From Erwinia tracheiphila (lineage in GTDB: Bacteria; Pseudomonadota; Gammaproteobacteria; Enterobacterales; Enterobacteriaceae), in the NCBI RefSeq assembly GCF_021365465.1, contig NZ_CP089932.1:1798001-1862000 (forward strand): a DNA stretch of 64,000 bases, given 5' to 3'. The first letter of the stretch is position 1. Every line of letters begins with the position of its first letter. The notes beneath the pieces were generated by a model. It did no database searches. It had not been told where the DNA came from and saw nothing but the letters and a program-made list of their open reading frames with translations. Shown here one piece after another: positions 42,507 to 51,577 of this stretch. Both the position numbers and the translations under genes were made by a program.

Positions 42507-43312
42507 TTATTTTCATTTCTTCCTGTATGAAGGTCATACATCAGCTTCAATTTAGGCCCATTACTGACAATTTTTAGAGCAAGAGAAACTTTGCTTATAT
42601 TGTTAAAGTGACGGGCATAATCGCTTGGTATGTTTCTGAACAATCTCCAGGCATCGGGCTTAACAGTAAACTTCAATAGTCCGTATGCTGAAAGTCCTAC
42701 ATCCATTGCTGTGTAAGCTTCCCTGCCTGTAGTTGCATCGAAACCAAGGAATTCAGCAGAAGCAATATAGCCCTCTTTAACCAATCCAGTATGTTCTTTC
42801 TCGCCTATTAGCGAGTAAACACTTTCCTCAACAGAGTTGGCCCCGTGCATAACCAGGAACAGCCCTGCTCCGGCACCAACAACATTTCCGCTGACAAAGG
42901 AAGCTACAAAGATTCCAACACCTGTTACAACCTGAAAAGCTCCAGTTACCACCCCTATACCGTTGATGATGTAACCCAGTTCGTTTTGATAACCTTTGAC
43001 CAATTCTACTGAAGCATGAACTACGGCTTCACCGCTTCTGAGCATCCGGTCCTGAATTGACAAGTAATCTTGCTCAATCTTTAGATTTTGAACACATACC
43101 TGGCACTCATTTTCAGATTTTGAATTACGTATTGTATGAATCTGATTATCAATAAATTTCTGGATCTCATTTTGAAACTGCAATCTGGCAAAACCATCCT
43201 TAAGATGGATCGCTGAGATAAAATTTGCTTGGCTAATTAACTGATTAGCCTCGGCATTTGCCATGACTAAAAAGTAATTTAGGAATCTGTTTTTATCGAG
43301 GTAGTTGTCCAT
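42503..43312 (-). CDS. Predicted T6SS effector, DUF4225-like
   Basis: From ATG 43312 (MDNYLDKNRFLNYFLVMANA) the protein has 269 residues; the frame is open 28 codons further upstream, into the hcp start. A helical first half (residues 1-110) is followed by a glycine/valine-rich stretch (INGIGVVTGAFQVVTGVG, then FVASFVSGNVVGAGAGLF) likely to enter membranes, and a charged tail. It resembles proteins I recall as DUF4225, found near T6SS genes. It is divergent from hcp with about 75 bases between the starts. A toxin role is inferred. Confidence 0.5.
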   Translation of the reverse strand: MDNYLDKNRFLNYFLVMANAEANQLISQANFISAIHLKDGFARLQFQNEIQKFIDNQIHTIRNSKSENECQVCVQNLKIEQDYLSIQDRMLRSGEAVVHASVELVKGYQNELGYIINGIGVVTGAFQVVTGVGIFVASFVSGNVVGAGAGLFLVMHGANSVEESVYSLIGEKEHTGLVKEGYIASAEFLGFDATTGREAYTAMDVGLSAYGLLKFTVKPDAWRLFRNIPSDYARHFNNISKVSLALKIVSNGPKLKLMYDLHTGRNENN

Positions 43313-43388
43313 GCATTTGCCCTGTGCGATTATAGATCCAGTAATATATTTAAACAGATTCAGTTGAAAACGAAAAGAGGAAGCTCGA

Positions 43389-43871
43389 ATGAACACGGAT
43401 ATCTACCTGAAAATCGATGGCATCAGTGGCGAGGCTAAAGACAGTAATCATGCTGGATGGATTAACATTGACTCATTCACATGGGGTGCAAGCCAGCCCG
43501 GAAACATGTCCGTTGGCGGTGGTGGCGGAGCTGGTAAAGTGAGATATCTTGACCTCAGTGCACAAGCAGCGATTGACAAGGCAACTCCAGCTATCATGCG
43601 GTATGTATCTAACGGAAAACATATAGCAAAAGTCGAATTATCTGTCTGCAAAGCAGGAGGTAGTCAGATTGAATACTGTCGTATCACCCTTGAAGATGTG
43701 CTCATTACCAATGCAATTTTCAATGGCTCGTCTCAAAGAGATGCTGTTGGTATGACTTACCAGTTCCAAGCTTCTAAGGTCAAAACACAACACTGGGAGC
43801 AGTCCTCTACTGGCGGTAAGGGAGCTGAGTCCCAATCGGCATGGAACATTAAAGAGAATAAAGAAAGCTAA
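43389..43871 (+). CDS. hcp: T6SS tube protein Hcp
   Basis: Secreted ring protein forming the inner tube of the type VI secretion machine and carrying effectors. The 160-residue product has the family start MNTDIYLKIDGISGEAKD, the loop GWINIDSFTWGASQPG and conserved MRYVSNGKHIAKVEL and MTYQFQASKV. GAGGAAG precedes the ATG. No core T6SS gene (tssB, tssC, tssM) is nearby, so this is an orphan cargo hcp that would depend on a machine encoded elsewhere. Confidence 0.95.
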   Translation: MNTDIYLKIDGISGEAKDSNHAGWINIDSFTWGASQPGNMSVGGGGGAGKVRYLDLSAQAAIDKATPAIMRYVSNGKHIAKVELSVCKAGGSQIEYCRITLEDVLITNAIFNGSSQRDAVGMTYQFQASKVKTQHWEQSSTGGKGAESQSAWNIKENKES

Positions 43872-43939
43872 TTTCCGATTAGTAATCTTCAAAGCACTCT
43901 TTGGATTGCTACAGATGAATAACTAATAAAAGTCAGAAA

Positions 43940-45102
43940 ATGCTTGATAACAAAGAAACCACGCTTAAATTAAATTCTCCGATAGTAATGAAATTATTAA
44001 GTTTAGTTCCTTTGGCTGGAATAATTTACTGTTTAGGGGCATCAAGTCTTTGGATATATCTAAACAGATTAGGCCGTCTTGATGTCTTTTCTTTGGTTTT
44101 AGAGAGTGAAAGAACGTTTGATATCATCGCCTTCTTTTTAATCATGTCGATAATATTATTCATGCTTTTATTTTATAATCCATCCGCATTAATGATTCTG
44201 TTCTTCAACAACAAATTTTACAAGAGTGAACGTTACCCTGAAACAATAGAATATTCGAGCAAAGCGATATTAATAACATCTATACTTTCAACAACGGCAA
44301 TTTTTTTCATAGCATTTTATTCATTATTTTAACTAACTTCGAAAAACATATGGGCCTTATTCGCAATAACGACTTTAGTGAATATTTTTTGCTTGTATTT
44401 CTTCAATAGAAATTTTTTGAAAGGTGGGGTTTTATATAACAGAGTAGCTTTATATAAATAAAAATGGTATTTGATATTCACATCGTTGTTAATTGGAGTG
44501 ATAGCTATAACTCCTATGACTGCCCTATCCTTATTTATCTCTTTAATTGAAATTAATGATGACTCATCTCCTGAAAGTCTCGCAAGTGTAGCTCTTGTTT
44601 CATTAACTATTATAATTATATCGCAAATTCCGGCAACACTATTTCTTCGAAAAAAAGACATGCCTTCATCGTTTAAAAGATCATGTTTATCGATTGGATT
44701 ATCTCTTGTTTTATTAATTCCGACTTCTTTTGTAATTAAACCAATCCCCATAATGATAATAGAAATTTCAATGAAATTATCAGGAGTTACAGACTTTAGA
44801 GTGCATAACTATACAATCAAGTCTGATGATTATCCTATAGAAATTTTTGATTATGCAAATTGAAATATACAAAAAAATTTCGCAAATAACAAATACACTA
44901 TCAAAGGCGTCACTTTTTTTTCATACAAAAACATAAGCTTGGCTTGCTCAGTCGATATCAAAAAATATATAAGGAAGCAAGAAAATCTTCAATATTCAAC
45001 AAGGATTTCGATGAGAACACCTTAAATAATCTAGATAAAAGAATACAATTATGTTTCGTTTTCGATAAAAGTAAGATCATTCAGTGGAATAGCCCAACTT
45101 AA
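43940..45102 (+). pseudogene. Long membrane protein broken by in-frame stops
   Basis: ATG 43940 opens 130 codons with three hydrophobic segments, then TAA at 44330. The same frame continues at once (NIWALFAITTLVNIFCLYFF), meets TAA at 44459, continues through three more hydrophobic segments (SLLIGVIAITPMTALSLFI and others) to TGA at 44861, and goes on with NKYTIKGVTFFSYKNISLAC. After one frameshift near 44985 it ends at 45102. Read together this was one protein of about 385 residues with six to seven membrane helices. It follows hcp, so it was probably T6SS cargo or its immunity protein. Confidence 0.65.
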
Positions 45103-45106
45103 AAAT

Positions 45107-45143
45107 AAGGATCGTAATTTTAATTTCTGTAATTACGGTCCTT
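45107..45143. terminator. Bidirectional terminator
   Basis: AAGGATCGTAATT at 45107-45119 pairs with AATTACGGTCCTT at 45131-45143 (one wobble), with A- and T-rich flanks. It lies between the convergent pseudogene and the gene at 45149. Confidence 0.7.
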
Positions 45144-45148
45144 AGTAT

Positions 45149-45562
45149 TTAAATTTGCTTTAGTTTACTTTTTGTTGCTTTTACTTTCGCCGAAAATGAG
45201 TGTTGGTCAAAACTAACTTTCTGTTGCTTAAATATCGTTTCAACATCGTGATCATTCCATATTATATATTCAACAATGAATTTATAAAAATAGAGAACTC
45301 TTTCCAAACTAATTGTATCAGGTATTATATGAAAGTTTGGGCTTAGTAAAGCAGAGGTGAGAACCGCGATAATATTACTTGATCCGGTTAAATGAGGATT
45401 GTCATAATCTTGCTGATACTTCAAAAAGTATCCTACACAGAACAGGTAGGCATCTTTTACGATTTTTTCTTTATTGCAGTCTGATTCGTCGTATCTAAGA
45501 ATAAAGCGATTAAGTAGTATCAAAAACTTCTGGTCTGGTAAATATCTGTTTAATTTATTCAT
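45149..45562 (-). CDS. Hypothetical protein, 137 residues
   Basis: No family was recognised. The protein is mostly helical and soluble, with aromatic-rich runs (LERVLYFYKFIVEYIIWNDH) and a basic tail (SAKVKATKSKLKQI). AT-rich like the neighbouring island genes, unlike the core genes. It follows a shared terminator and lies downstream of another minus-strand gene, 95 bases away. Could be an island accessory gene. Confidence 0.6.
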   Translation of the reverse strand: MNKLNRYLPDQKFLILLNRFILRYDESDCNKEKIVKDAYLFCVGYFLKYQQDYDNPHLTGSSNIIAVLTSALLSPNFHIIPDTISLERVLYFYKFIVEYIIWNDHDVETIFKQQKVSFDQHSFSAKVKATKSKLKQI

Positions 45563-45657
45563 AGTAGCATCCTTGCTGTTGTGAATGTCATCCTGACTCT
45601 AAAAGAATTACCACAATATTTAATCATGTCAATAGCTAAAATCTATCAAATATTTAT

Positions 45658-46020
45658 TTAAATATCTTTTTTAGGTAAAGGATAATTTAGATCATCAACT
45701 GTTATTTGCTTTAAATGAGCATTATATAGCCATATCTTGAACTGCTCTAAATATTTATTATTCAAGGCCATGAGTGCTTTGTTCTCAGTTTCGAGTCTTT
45801 TAATCCTTTCGCAGGCAATTTGTAAATTAGCAGGTTTAACCACATTTGTTTCCATCACACCTGCTTTGAGAAGCTTCTTTTTTGAATTAAAACAATCAGC
45901 AACTTTGATATGACTACTTAATGATTGCCTTGAAGGTCTTTTACCAATGTTCTTCACCAACTTGTCACATAATGCATCCCAGGTTAGTTTCTCATCTTTA
46001 TTCCAGGTATTTATAACATT
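45658..46020 (-). pseudogene. Small coiled-coil island protein, 5' end cut by IS3
   Basis: The frame is open from the IS3 tip at 46020 and reads VINTWNKDEKLTWDALCDKL, then GKRPSRQSLSSHIKVADCF, then a coiled coil (ACERIKRLETENKALMALNN). The LTWDALC and RQSL motifs resemble small helper proteins I recall next to paired tyrosine recombinases in mobile islands (GmtX-like). ATT/ATG-less start inside is not convincing, so the real start is lost. The assignment is tentative. Confidence 0.45.
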
Positions 46021-46049
46021 TGACCTGCCCCCAGTATTAGATACAACCT

Positions 46050-46883
46050 TCAGTTAGTAATGTCGGTTGGTTTTTCTTCATGTTTCCCGTTTCGCCAGCA
46101 TGCTGCAAATTCAAGCGGCGTCTGGTAATTCAGCGATGAATGAGGTCTGGACTCGTTATAATCCTGCCGCCAGTCATTAATGATTTTCCGGGCATGAAGA
46201 ATATCGCTGAACCAGTGCTCATTCAGGCATTCATCCCGAAAGCGTCCGTTAAAACTCTCAATAAATCCGTTCTGTGTTGGCTTACCCGGCTGGATAAGTC
46301 GCAGTTCTACACCATGCTCAAAAGCCCACTGTTCGAGCGCACGGCTGGTAAATTCCGGGCCCTGATCGGTTCTTATCGTTGCCGGATAGCCGCGAAACAG
46401 CGCGAGGCCGTCCAGAATACGTGCGACCTGAACGCCTGAAATACCGAAAGCGGCGGTGATCGTCAGACACTCCTTCGTGAAATCATCCACGCAGGTCAGG
46501 CACTTAATCCGGCGGCCGCTGGAAAGTGCATCCATGACAAAATCCATCGACCATGTCAGGTTCGGCGCATCCGGGCGGAGAAGCGGAAGCCGCTCAGTCG
46601 CCAGACCCTTACGGCGTCGCCTGCGTTTTACACCGAGACCGTTAAGGTGATAGATGCGGTAAACCCTCTTGTGGTTGACGTGAAGGCCCTCCCGACGCAA
46701 TAACTGCCAGATGCGCCGGTAACCAAATCGGCGACGTTCAAGTGCCAGCTCTGTGATACGCAGAGATAGTTGCGCGTCAGCAGCCGGACGCTGAACCGAA
46801 TAACGGCAGGTTGAAAGGGACAGACCGGCCAGCCTGCAGGCACGACGTTGCGACAGACCCGTTATCTCACACATGACTTCCAC
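46050..46883 (-). CDS. IS3-family transposase OrfB, copy B2
   Basis: Integrase-core protein of 277 residues with D, D and E in [20 protein letters not shown] and [11 protein letters not shown]. The frame is intact. It differs from copy B1 only at a handful of residues, so the two copies are recent or have been kept alike by gene conversion. Confidence 0.93.
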   Translation of the reverse strand: MEVMCEITGLSQRRACRLAGLSLSTCRYSVQRPAADAQLSLRITELALERRRFGYRRIWQLLRREGLHVNHKRVYRIYHLNGLGVKRRRRRKGLATERLPLLRPDAPNLTWSMDFVMDALSSGRRIKCLTCVDDFTKECLTITAAFGISGVQVARILDGLALFRGYPATIRTDQGPEFTSRALEQWAFEHGVELRLIQPGKPTQNGFIESFNGRFRDECLNEHWFSDILHARKIINDWRQDYNESRPHSSLNYQTPLEFAACWRNGKHEEKPTDITN

Positions 46884-46906
46884 GGCTTCCCGCTTCTGGT
46901 CTGTCG

Positions 46907-47170
46907 TCAGAACTTTCGGCCCAGAGCCACCTTAAGCGCCTCCTTATCCAGCATGGCTTCAGCGAGCAGCTTCTTGAGGCGGGCGTTCTCCTCTTCAAGT
47001 GACTTGAGCCGCTTCACTTCGGGGACTTCCATGCCGCCAAACTTCTTGCGCCCGGTGTAGAAGGTAGCGTCTGAAATAGCATGCTTGCGGCAGAGTTCCC
47101 GGGCCGAAACCCCGGCTTCGGCCTCGCGGAGAATACTGATGATCTGTTCGTCGGAAAATCGCTTCTTCAT
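46907..47170 (-). CDS. IS3-family transposase OrfA, copy B2
   Basis: Helix-turn-helix/leucine-zipper protein of 87 residues identical to the copy B1 product. The IS4 insertion lies 69 bases upstream of its start, between the IS tip and the coding region, so its promoter arrangement may be changed. Confidence 0.93.
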   Translation of the reverse strand: MKKRFSDEQIISILREAEAGVSARELCRKHAISDATFYTGRKKFGGMEVPEVKRLKSLEEENARLKKLLAEAMLDKEALKVALGRKF

Positions 47171-47286
47171 GGGGATGTCCTCATGTGACTTATGAAGACA
47201 TTACTAACATCGCGCTGTATTAATCAACGGGGAGCAGGTTAATGCCGATCATTTAAGGATCGGTTGACCGATCCGGTTTATGCGGT

Positions 47287-47321
47287 AAAAAGGGTTCTAT
47301 GTTCATCATGGAACCCTTTTT
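47287..47321 (+). promoter_or_regulatory. Hairpin before the IS4 transposase start
   Basis: AAAAAGGGTTC and GAACCCTTTTT form a perfect 11-bp stem with a 13-base loop, ending two bases before the ATG. It would terminate or mask transcripts entering from outside, a known way for IS elements to limit transposase expression. Confidence 0.6.
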
Positions 47322-47323
47322 AA

Positions 47324-48646
47324 ATGGAACTTTCCCAGGCCCTCGGCATCATCAATGCCGCCACTCCTGAGCGCGCCCGTAGTCTCGCCGACCTTATTCC
47401 TCCCGAGCTTATTCAGCAGGCGCTCACCCTGACCGATACCGTTACTTTGCGTAAACGTAAACTTTCCCTCGAATCCATGATTTGGCTTGTCGTTGGGATG
47501 TCCATTTTTTGCGATCGTCCGATGACCGAAATCGTCAATCTGATGGATATTACTGACCGGACCGGAGCTCCTTTTACCGCACGCAGCGCTGTCATTCAGC
47601 GCCGTAAGACTCTGGGTGAAAATGCAGTGCGGGAGCTTTTTGATATCACACAGCAGCACTGGAATCAGCAGGCTGCACATCCAAAATGGCACGGTCTGAA
47701 TCTGTTTGCTGTCGACGGCGTGGTCTGGCGTACCGCCGATACGCCGGAAAACAGAGCCGTCTTCAGTAAACACAGCAGCCAGTACGGCGAAGGCGGCTAT
47801 CCTCAGGTGCGAATGGTTTGTCTGATGGAGCTGAGCAGCCATCTGATCGCCGCCAGTGCATTCGACAGTGAAAAAGTCAGTGAAATGCGGCTGGCTGAGC
47901 ACCTGACGGAGAAAACCCCGAATAACAGTATCACCCTGTTCGATAAGGGATTTTATTCGATGGGTCTGCTTCATCACTGGCAGACAGCAGGAGAACACCG
48001 TCACTGGTTGTTGCCGTTGAAAAAACACGTACAGTATCAGGTGGTTCGCCGTTTGGGGCGTGGAGATGAACTGATATGCCTGAAAACCAGTCCACGAGCC
48101 AGGAAGCAATGGCCAGGGGTCCCGGAAGAAATGGTGGCAAGACTGCTGACCCGCAGGGTAGACGGTAAAGAGAGGCAGGTGCTGACGTCACTGACAGACC
48201 CGAATCGCTATCCGGGTAAAGATATCAGCGAGCTATATCGCCACCGCTGGGAAATAGAACTGGGCTACCGGGAAGCAAAGCAGGGTATGCTGGACAGCCG
48301 GTGGACATTACGCAGTCGCCTGCCGGAGCTGGTGAGACAGGAGCTATGGGGGGTACTGCTGGCTTATAACCTGGTGCGATATCAGATGGTGCAGATGGCG
48401 TTCCATCTGAAAGGAGATTACCTGCCTTACCAGCTGAGCTTCAGTGGAGCGATAAGCGAAATAATCCGGATGCTGATAACCCTGCCCTGGGCTTCGCCGG
48501 GAAAAATGCCGGGAGAACTGAGAACCCTGTATGAACAGGCGAAATGGCTTGTGTTACCGGGTAGAAGAGAGCGAAGTTACCCGAGAGAGTTGAGGGTAAA
48601 GAGCAGGAAATATCCGGATAAAAAGGTTGCTGGTCACCTTAAGTGA
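47324..48646 (+). CDS. IS4-family transposase
   Basis: DDE transposase of 440 residues. The first D is in [13 protein letters not shown], the second in [13 protein letters not shown], and the glutamate is in the Y2R3E6K signature [15 protein letters not shown]. It is similar to E. coli IS4 InsG. The frame is intact, and the element ends and target repeat are perfect, so recent activity is likely. Confidence 0.95.
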   Translation: MELSQALGIINAATPERARSLADLIPPELIQQALTLTDTVTLRKRKLSLESMIWLVVGMSIFCDRPMTEIVNLMDITDRTGAPFTARSAVIQRRKTLGENAVRELFDITQQHWNQQAAHPKWHGLNLFAVDGVVWRTADTPENRAVFSKHSSQYGEGGYPQVRMVCLMELSSHLIAASAFDSEKVSEMRLAEHLTEKTPNNSITLFDKGFYSMGLLHHWQTAGEHRHWLLPLKKHVQYQVVRRLGRGDELICLKTSPRARKQWPGVPEEMVARLLTRRVDGKERQVLTSLTDPNRYPGKDISELYRHRWEIELGYREAKQGMLDSRWTLRSRLPELVRQELWGVLLAYNLVRYQMVQMAFHLKGDYLPYQLSFSGAISEIIRMLITLPWASPGKMPGELRTLYEQAKWLVLPGRRERSYPRELRVKSRKYPDKKVAGHLK

Positions 48647-48667
48647 CCAGCATTAGGGAGCAGGTCA

Positions 48668-48892
48668 AAGAAAGTATTACTTGTTACCGTGGCTCTCTTT
48701 GCTATGAGCGGATGCGGGGATAAAGAGTATGACGCATCTTATTATCAGGCTAATCACGAAAAAGCTGAAGAGACACTTAAAAAGTGTGAAGCAGGTGAGA
48801 TAAGTGGTAGAAGCTGTGATAACGCGAGAGTTGGCTTTGATAATTATAAAGCAGAGAAGCTTGAGCAACACCTGCTTGGCAAGAGCCTGTAA
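48668..48892 (+). pseudogene. EexN-like lipoprotein, truncated at both ends
   Basis: Directly after the IS3 tip the frame reads KKVLLVTVALFAMSGCGDKE, a lipoprotein signal with lipobox MSGC, but the start codon is gone. The mature part (ANHEKAEETLKKCEAGEISG, then CDNARVGFDNYKAEK) resembles EexN entry-exclusion lipoproteins of conjugative type IV systems. The stop TAA at 48890 lies inside the left repeat of the following IS256, so the C-terminus is also altered. It points to a former conjugative plasmid or island. Confidence 0.6.
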
Positions 48893-50195
48893 TTTAAATT
48901 GTGTATCTGCCTGTTTTTGATATCTTCATTTCGATAACGGAGACAGGTAATTATGGACGAAAAAAGACTCAAAGCCCTTGCGGCTGAACTGGCTAAGGGG
49001 CTGAAAACCGAAGCCGATCTCAACCAGTTTTCCCGCATGCTGACGAAGCTTACAGTTGAAACTGCGCTCAATGCTGAGCTGACTGACCACATCGGACACG
49101 AAAAGAACGCACCCAAAACAGGCTCAAATACCCGCAATGGTTATTCGTCAAAAACGTTGTTGTGCGACGATGGTGAGATTGAAATCAGTACACCACGTGA
49201 TCGTGAAAGCACCTTCGAACCTCAGCTTATTAAGAAAAATCAGACACGTATTACGCAGATGGACAGTCAGATCCTGTCGTTGTATGCAAAAGGCATGACC
49301 ACCCGGGAGATTGTCGCCACCTTCAAAGAAATGTACGATGCGGACGTCTCACCCACGCTGATATCGAAAGTCACTGATGCGGTGAAAGAGCAGGTATCTG
49401 AGTGGCAAAACCGTCCGCTGGATGCTCTGTATCCCATTGTTTATCTTGACTGTATTGTCGTAAAAGTTCGCCACAGTGGCACTGTAATTAACAAAGCCGT
49501 ATTCCTTGCTCTGGGTATTAACACCGAAGGCCAGAAAGAATTACTGGGCATGTGGCTCGCAGAAAATGAAGGTGCGAAGTTCTGGCTCAGCGTGCTGACT
49601 GAGCTGAAGAATCGAGGTCTCCAGGATATCCTGATTGCCTGCGTGGATGGCCTTAAGGGCTTTCCGGATGCGATAAACAGCGTGTACCCGCAGACGCATA
49701 TCCAGTTGTGCATTATTCACATGGTACGCAACAGCCTGAAATACGTGTCATGGAAGGACTATAAAGCCGTTACTGGCGGTCTGAAAGCGGTTTATCAGGC
49801 TCCGACAGAAGCAGCAGCGCTGATGGCCCTGGATAAGTTCGCTGATGTCTGGGACGACAAATATCCGCAAATCAGCAAAAGCTGGCGTGCACACTGGGAA
49901 AATCTCAATACGTTCTTTGGTTATCCACCAGATATACGTAAGGCTATCTACACCACGAATGCCATCGAGTCGCTGAACAGCGTTATCCGGGCAGCGATAA
50001 AGAAACGCAAAGTGTTCCCGACAGATGACTCAGTGCGCAAGGTGATATATCTGGCAATCCAGTCGGCCTCGAAAAAATGGAGTATGCCGATCCAGAACTG
50101 GCGGCTGGCAATGAGTCGCTTTATTATCGAGTTTGGTGACCGCCTGAGCCTTCACCTTTGACGTGGTGGCAGTTACACAGAATTATTTACAGGGT
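48883..50195 (+). mobile_element. IS256-family element, intact copy
   Basis: The left repeat GAGCCTGTAA..GTGTA.CTGCC (from 48883) and the complement of GACCCTGTAA..GTGTAACTGCC (ending 50195) are imperfect inverted repeats. One intact transposase lies inside. No 8-bp direct repeat was found at these boundaries (left CTTGGCAA, right GTCCTGTG). Confidence 0.8.
48953..50161 (+). CDS. IS256-family transposase
   Basis: Mutator-type DDE transposase of 402 residues. D lies in YPIVYLDCIVVKVRH, the second D in LIACVDGLKGFPDAIN with the C/H pair CIIHMVRNS, and E in TTNAIESLNSVIRAA. GGAGACAGG is upstream of the ATG. The frame is intact. A broken, diverged relative is at 56524-57263. Confidence 0.94.
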   Translation: MDEKRLKALAAELAKGLKTEADLNQFSRMLTKLTVETALNAELTDHIGHEKNAPKTGSNTRNGYSSKTLLCDDGEIEISTPRDRESTFEPQLIKKNQTRITQMDSQILSLYAKGMTTREIVATFKEMYDADVSPTLISKVTDAVKEQVSEWQNRPLDALYPIVYLDCIVVKVRHSGTVINKAVFLALGINTEGQKELLGMWLAENEGAKFWLSVLTELKNRGLQDILIACVDGLKGFPDAINSVYPQTHIQLCIIHMVRNSLKYVSWKDYKAVTGGLKAVYQAPTEAAALMALDKFADVWDDKYPQISKSWRAHWENLNTFFGYPPDIRKAIYTTNAIESLNSVIRAAIKKRKVFPTDDSVRKVIYLAIQSASKKWSMPIQNWRLAMSRFIIEFGDRLSLHL

Positions 50196-50248
50196 CGTCC
50201 TGTGGTGTGAATCAGTCATACAACCAGCGGCCAGCTCTGGCGTTAAAC

Positions 50249-51446
50249 TGTACTAGCTCAGGCCTGATCTGACAGTTACCGGTTATTTATACAGGTGTCT
50301 GTCAGATTACATCCGGTTCAGATCCTTTTCTGCCCAGACCCGTTTTCCATCAAGTAACGTGGCCATTGGCGTTCGCCCGCAGCACATTTTTCCCTGATGA
50401 GTTCGCTCATTATTGTCATGCCACAACCCGTTGTCCAGATCTGCCTGCAGGCTCTCCAGGTCCCCATATCACTTCTTGCGGAACGTAACCTGATAAAAAT
50501 CCTGCAAAATCGTTTTATGGAAGCGCTCGCAGATGCCGTTGGTCTGTGGGGACATCGCCTTTGTTTTCGTATGGTCGATATCGTTGATGGCCAGATACAA
50601 CTGGTAATCATGCTGCTCCACCTTACCACAGTACTCCGTTCCCCTGTCGGTCAGTATTCTCAGCATCGGCAGCCCCTGAGCCTCACAGAACGGCAGTACC
50701 CGATCATTTAGCAGGTCGGCGGCAGTGATCGGCGTTTTACTCGTATACCGCTTGCAGTGTGCCACTTTCGGGTACGTATCCACGAACGTCTGCGGGCAGA
50801 TACGGCCCCCCTTTCAGATTGCCAGCACAGAAGGTGTCCTGCGACCCGGGATAACCCGGATGAGCCGTCTCGATTTCGCCGCTGGCCTCATCATCATGCG
50901 CCTTTTTCTCCAGCGCGGCGATTGGGGCATCGGTAAGCACGATGGCTTCTCTGGCGAGCTTTTCCTCTGGTGCCTTCAGGCGTTTACGGAAGTTCTCCAG
51001 GTCGTGTCGTTGCCAGATGGCGCGCACGCCGCTGCCGGAGGTAAACACGCTTTTTTACGCAGCTCATCACTGGTCCGGTGCTGCCCGGGGGCCGGGAACT
51101 CAACGGCATATTCAACAACCGCGCGTTCAGTGGCTTCGTCGGCGCGGTTCTTCAGGTTGGGAACCCGGCGGTTCTGGTTAACCAGTGCATCGATGCCACC
51201 TTCAGCAGCCAGTTCCTGATAACGGTAAAACGTGTCGCGCGACACGCCCATAATCTTGCAGGCTTTTGATACGTTACCAAGTTCTTCGGCGAGATTGAGC
51301 AGGCCGGCTTTGTGTTTGATGATGGGATTGTGAGTATGCAGCATGAGAGTTAACTCGCGTTTTGTTTAAGGATTAGACACCCATATCAAAACCGGTAACT
51401 CTCAACCTTTCAAGGTCCAGTGTCAGATCAAGTCGCGACTAATACA
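50249..51446 (-). mobile_element. IS481-family element, broken copy
   Basis: Same ends as the copy at 34221-35421 in inverted orientation (TGTACTAG at 50249, complement of TGTATTAG ending 51446). The flanks GTTAAAC and ATTTATG do not match, so one end was probably moved by later recombination. Confidence 0.85.
50318..51344 (-). pseudogene. IS481-family transposase, frameshifted
   Basis: Four overlapping pieces match the intact protein at 34323-35363: N-terminal helix-turn-helix (from 51344), middle (51048-50737), core with D and E (50783-50469) and C-terminal end (to 50318). Several single-base changes shift the frame. The DNA remains highly similar to the intact copy, so the decay is recent. 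Confidence 0.9.
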
Positions 51447-51577
51447 ATTTATGGTTAGGAGATTGAATCGCTTCTTTTGATATCGCCTGACCATGAAAAA
51501 TGACACTGTCTACTCCATTGCTGCTGCTGATCTGTGTGGGTCTTGATATAAAAATGCCATCTTCGCTGTATTTTCAA

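Larger units (their letters stand above)
47240..48655 (+). mobile_element. IS4-family element nested in an IS3 tip
   Basis: Length 1,416 bp. Inverted repeats are TAATGCCGATCATTTAAG and TAATGCTGGTCACTTAAG. A perfect 10-bp direct repeat GGGAGCAGGT flanks it (47230-47239 and 48656-48665), the right size for IS4. Because the target is the IS3 tip, the order of events is clear: IS3 first, then IS4. Confidence 0.95.
46021..48667 (-). mobile_element. IS3-family element, copy B2, split by IS4
   Basis: The inner end TGACCTGCCCCC is at 46021. The outer end is interrupted at 47239 by an IS4 copy; after IS4 the last bases CA (48666-48667) complete the outer tip GGGGAGCAGGTCA. It is inverted relative to copy B1 and nearly identical to it. 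Flanks show no direct repeat. The real IS3 length without IS4 is about 1.22 kb. Confidence 0.87.

Noticed and set aside
43940..44332. Stand-alone 130-residue membrane immunity protein
   Set aside because: The same frame continues with coding character straight after the stop, so it is better read as the first part of a longer broken gene.
40614..47239. Simple composite transposon with direct repeats outside both IS3 copies
   Set aside because: The outer flanks (GGAG on the left, AAGAAAG after the right tip) do not match, so a clean composite transposition at this site is not supported, though inversion or later change remains possible.
39954..48892. Second att site (repeat of the tRNA-Arg 3' end) closing the island
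   Set aside because: No second copy of the tRNA end (GGTTCGAATCCTGTAGGGCG) was noticed downstream in the window; the right border of the island is not defined.
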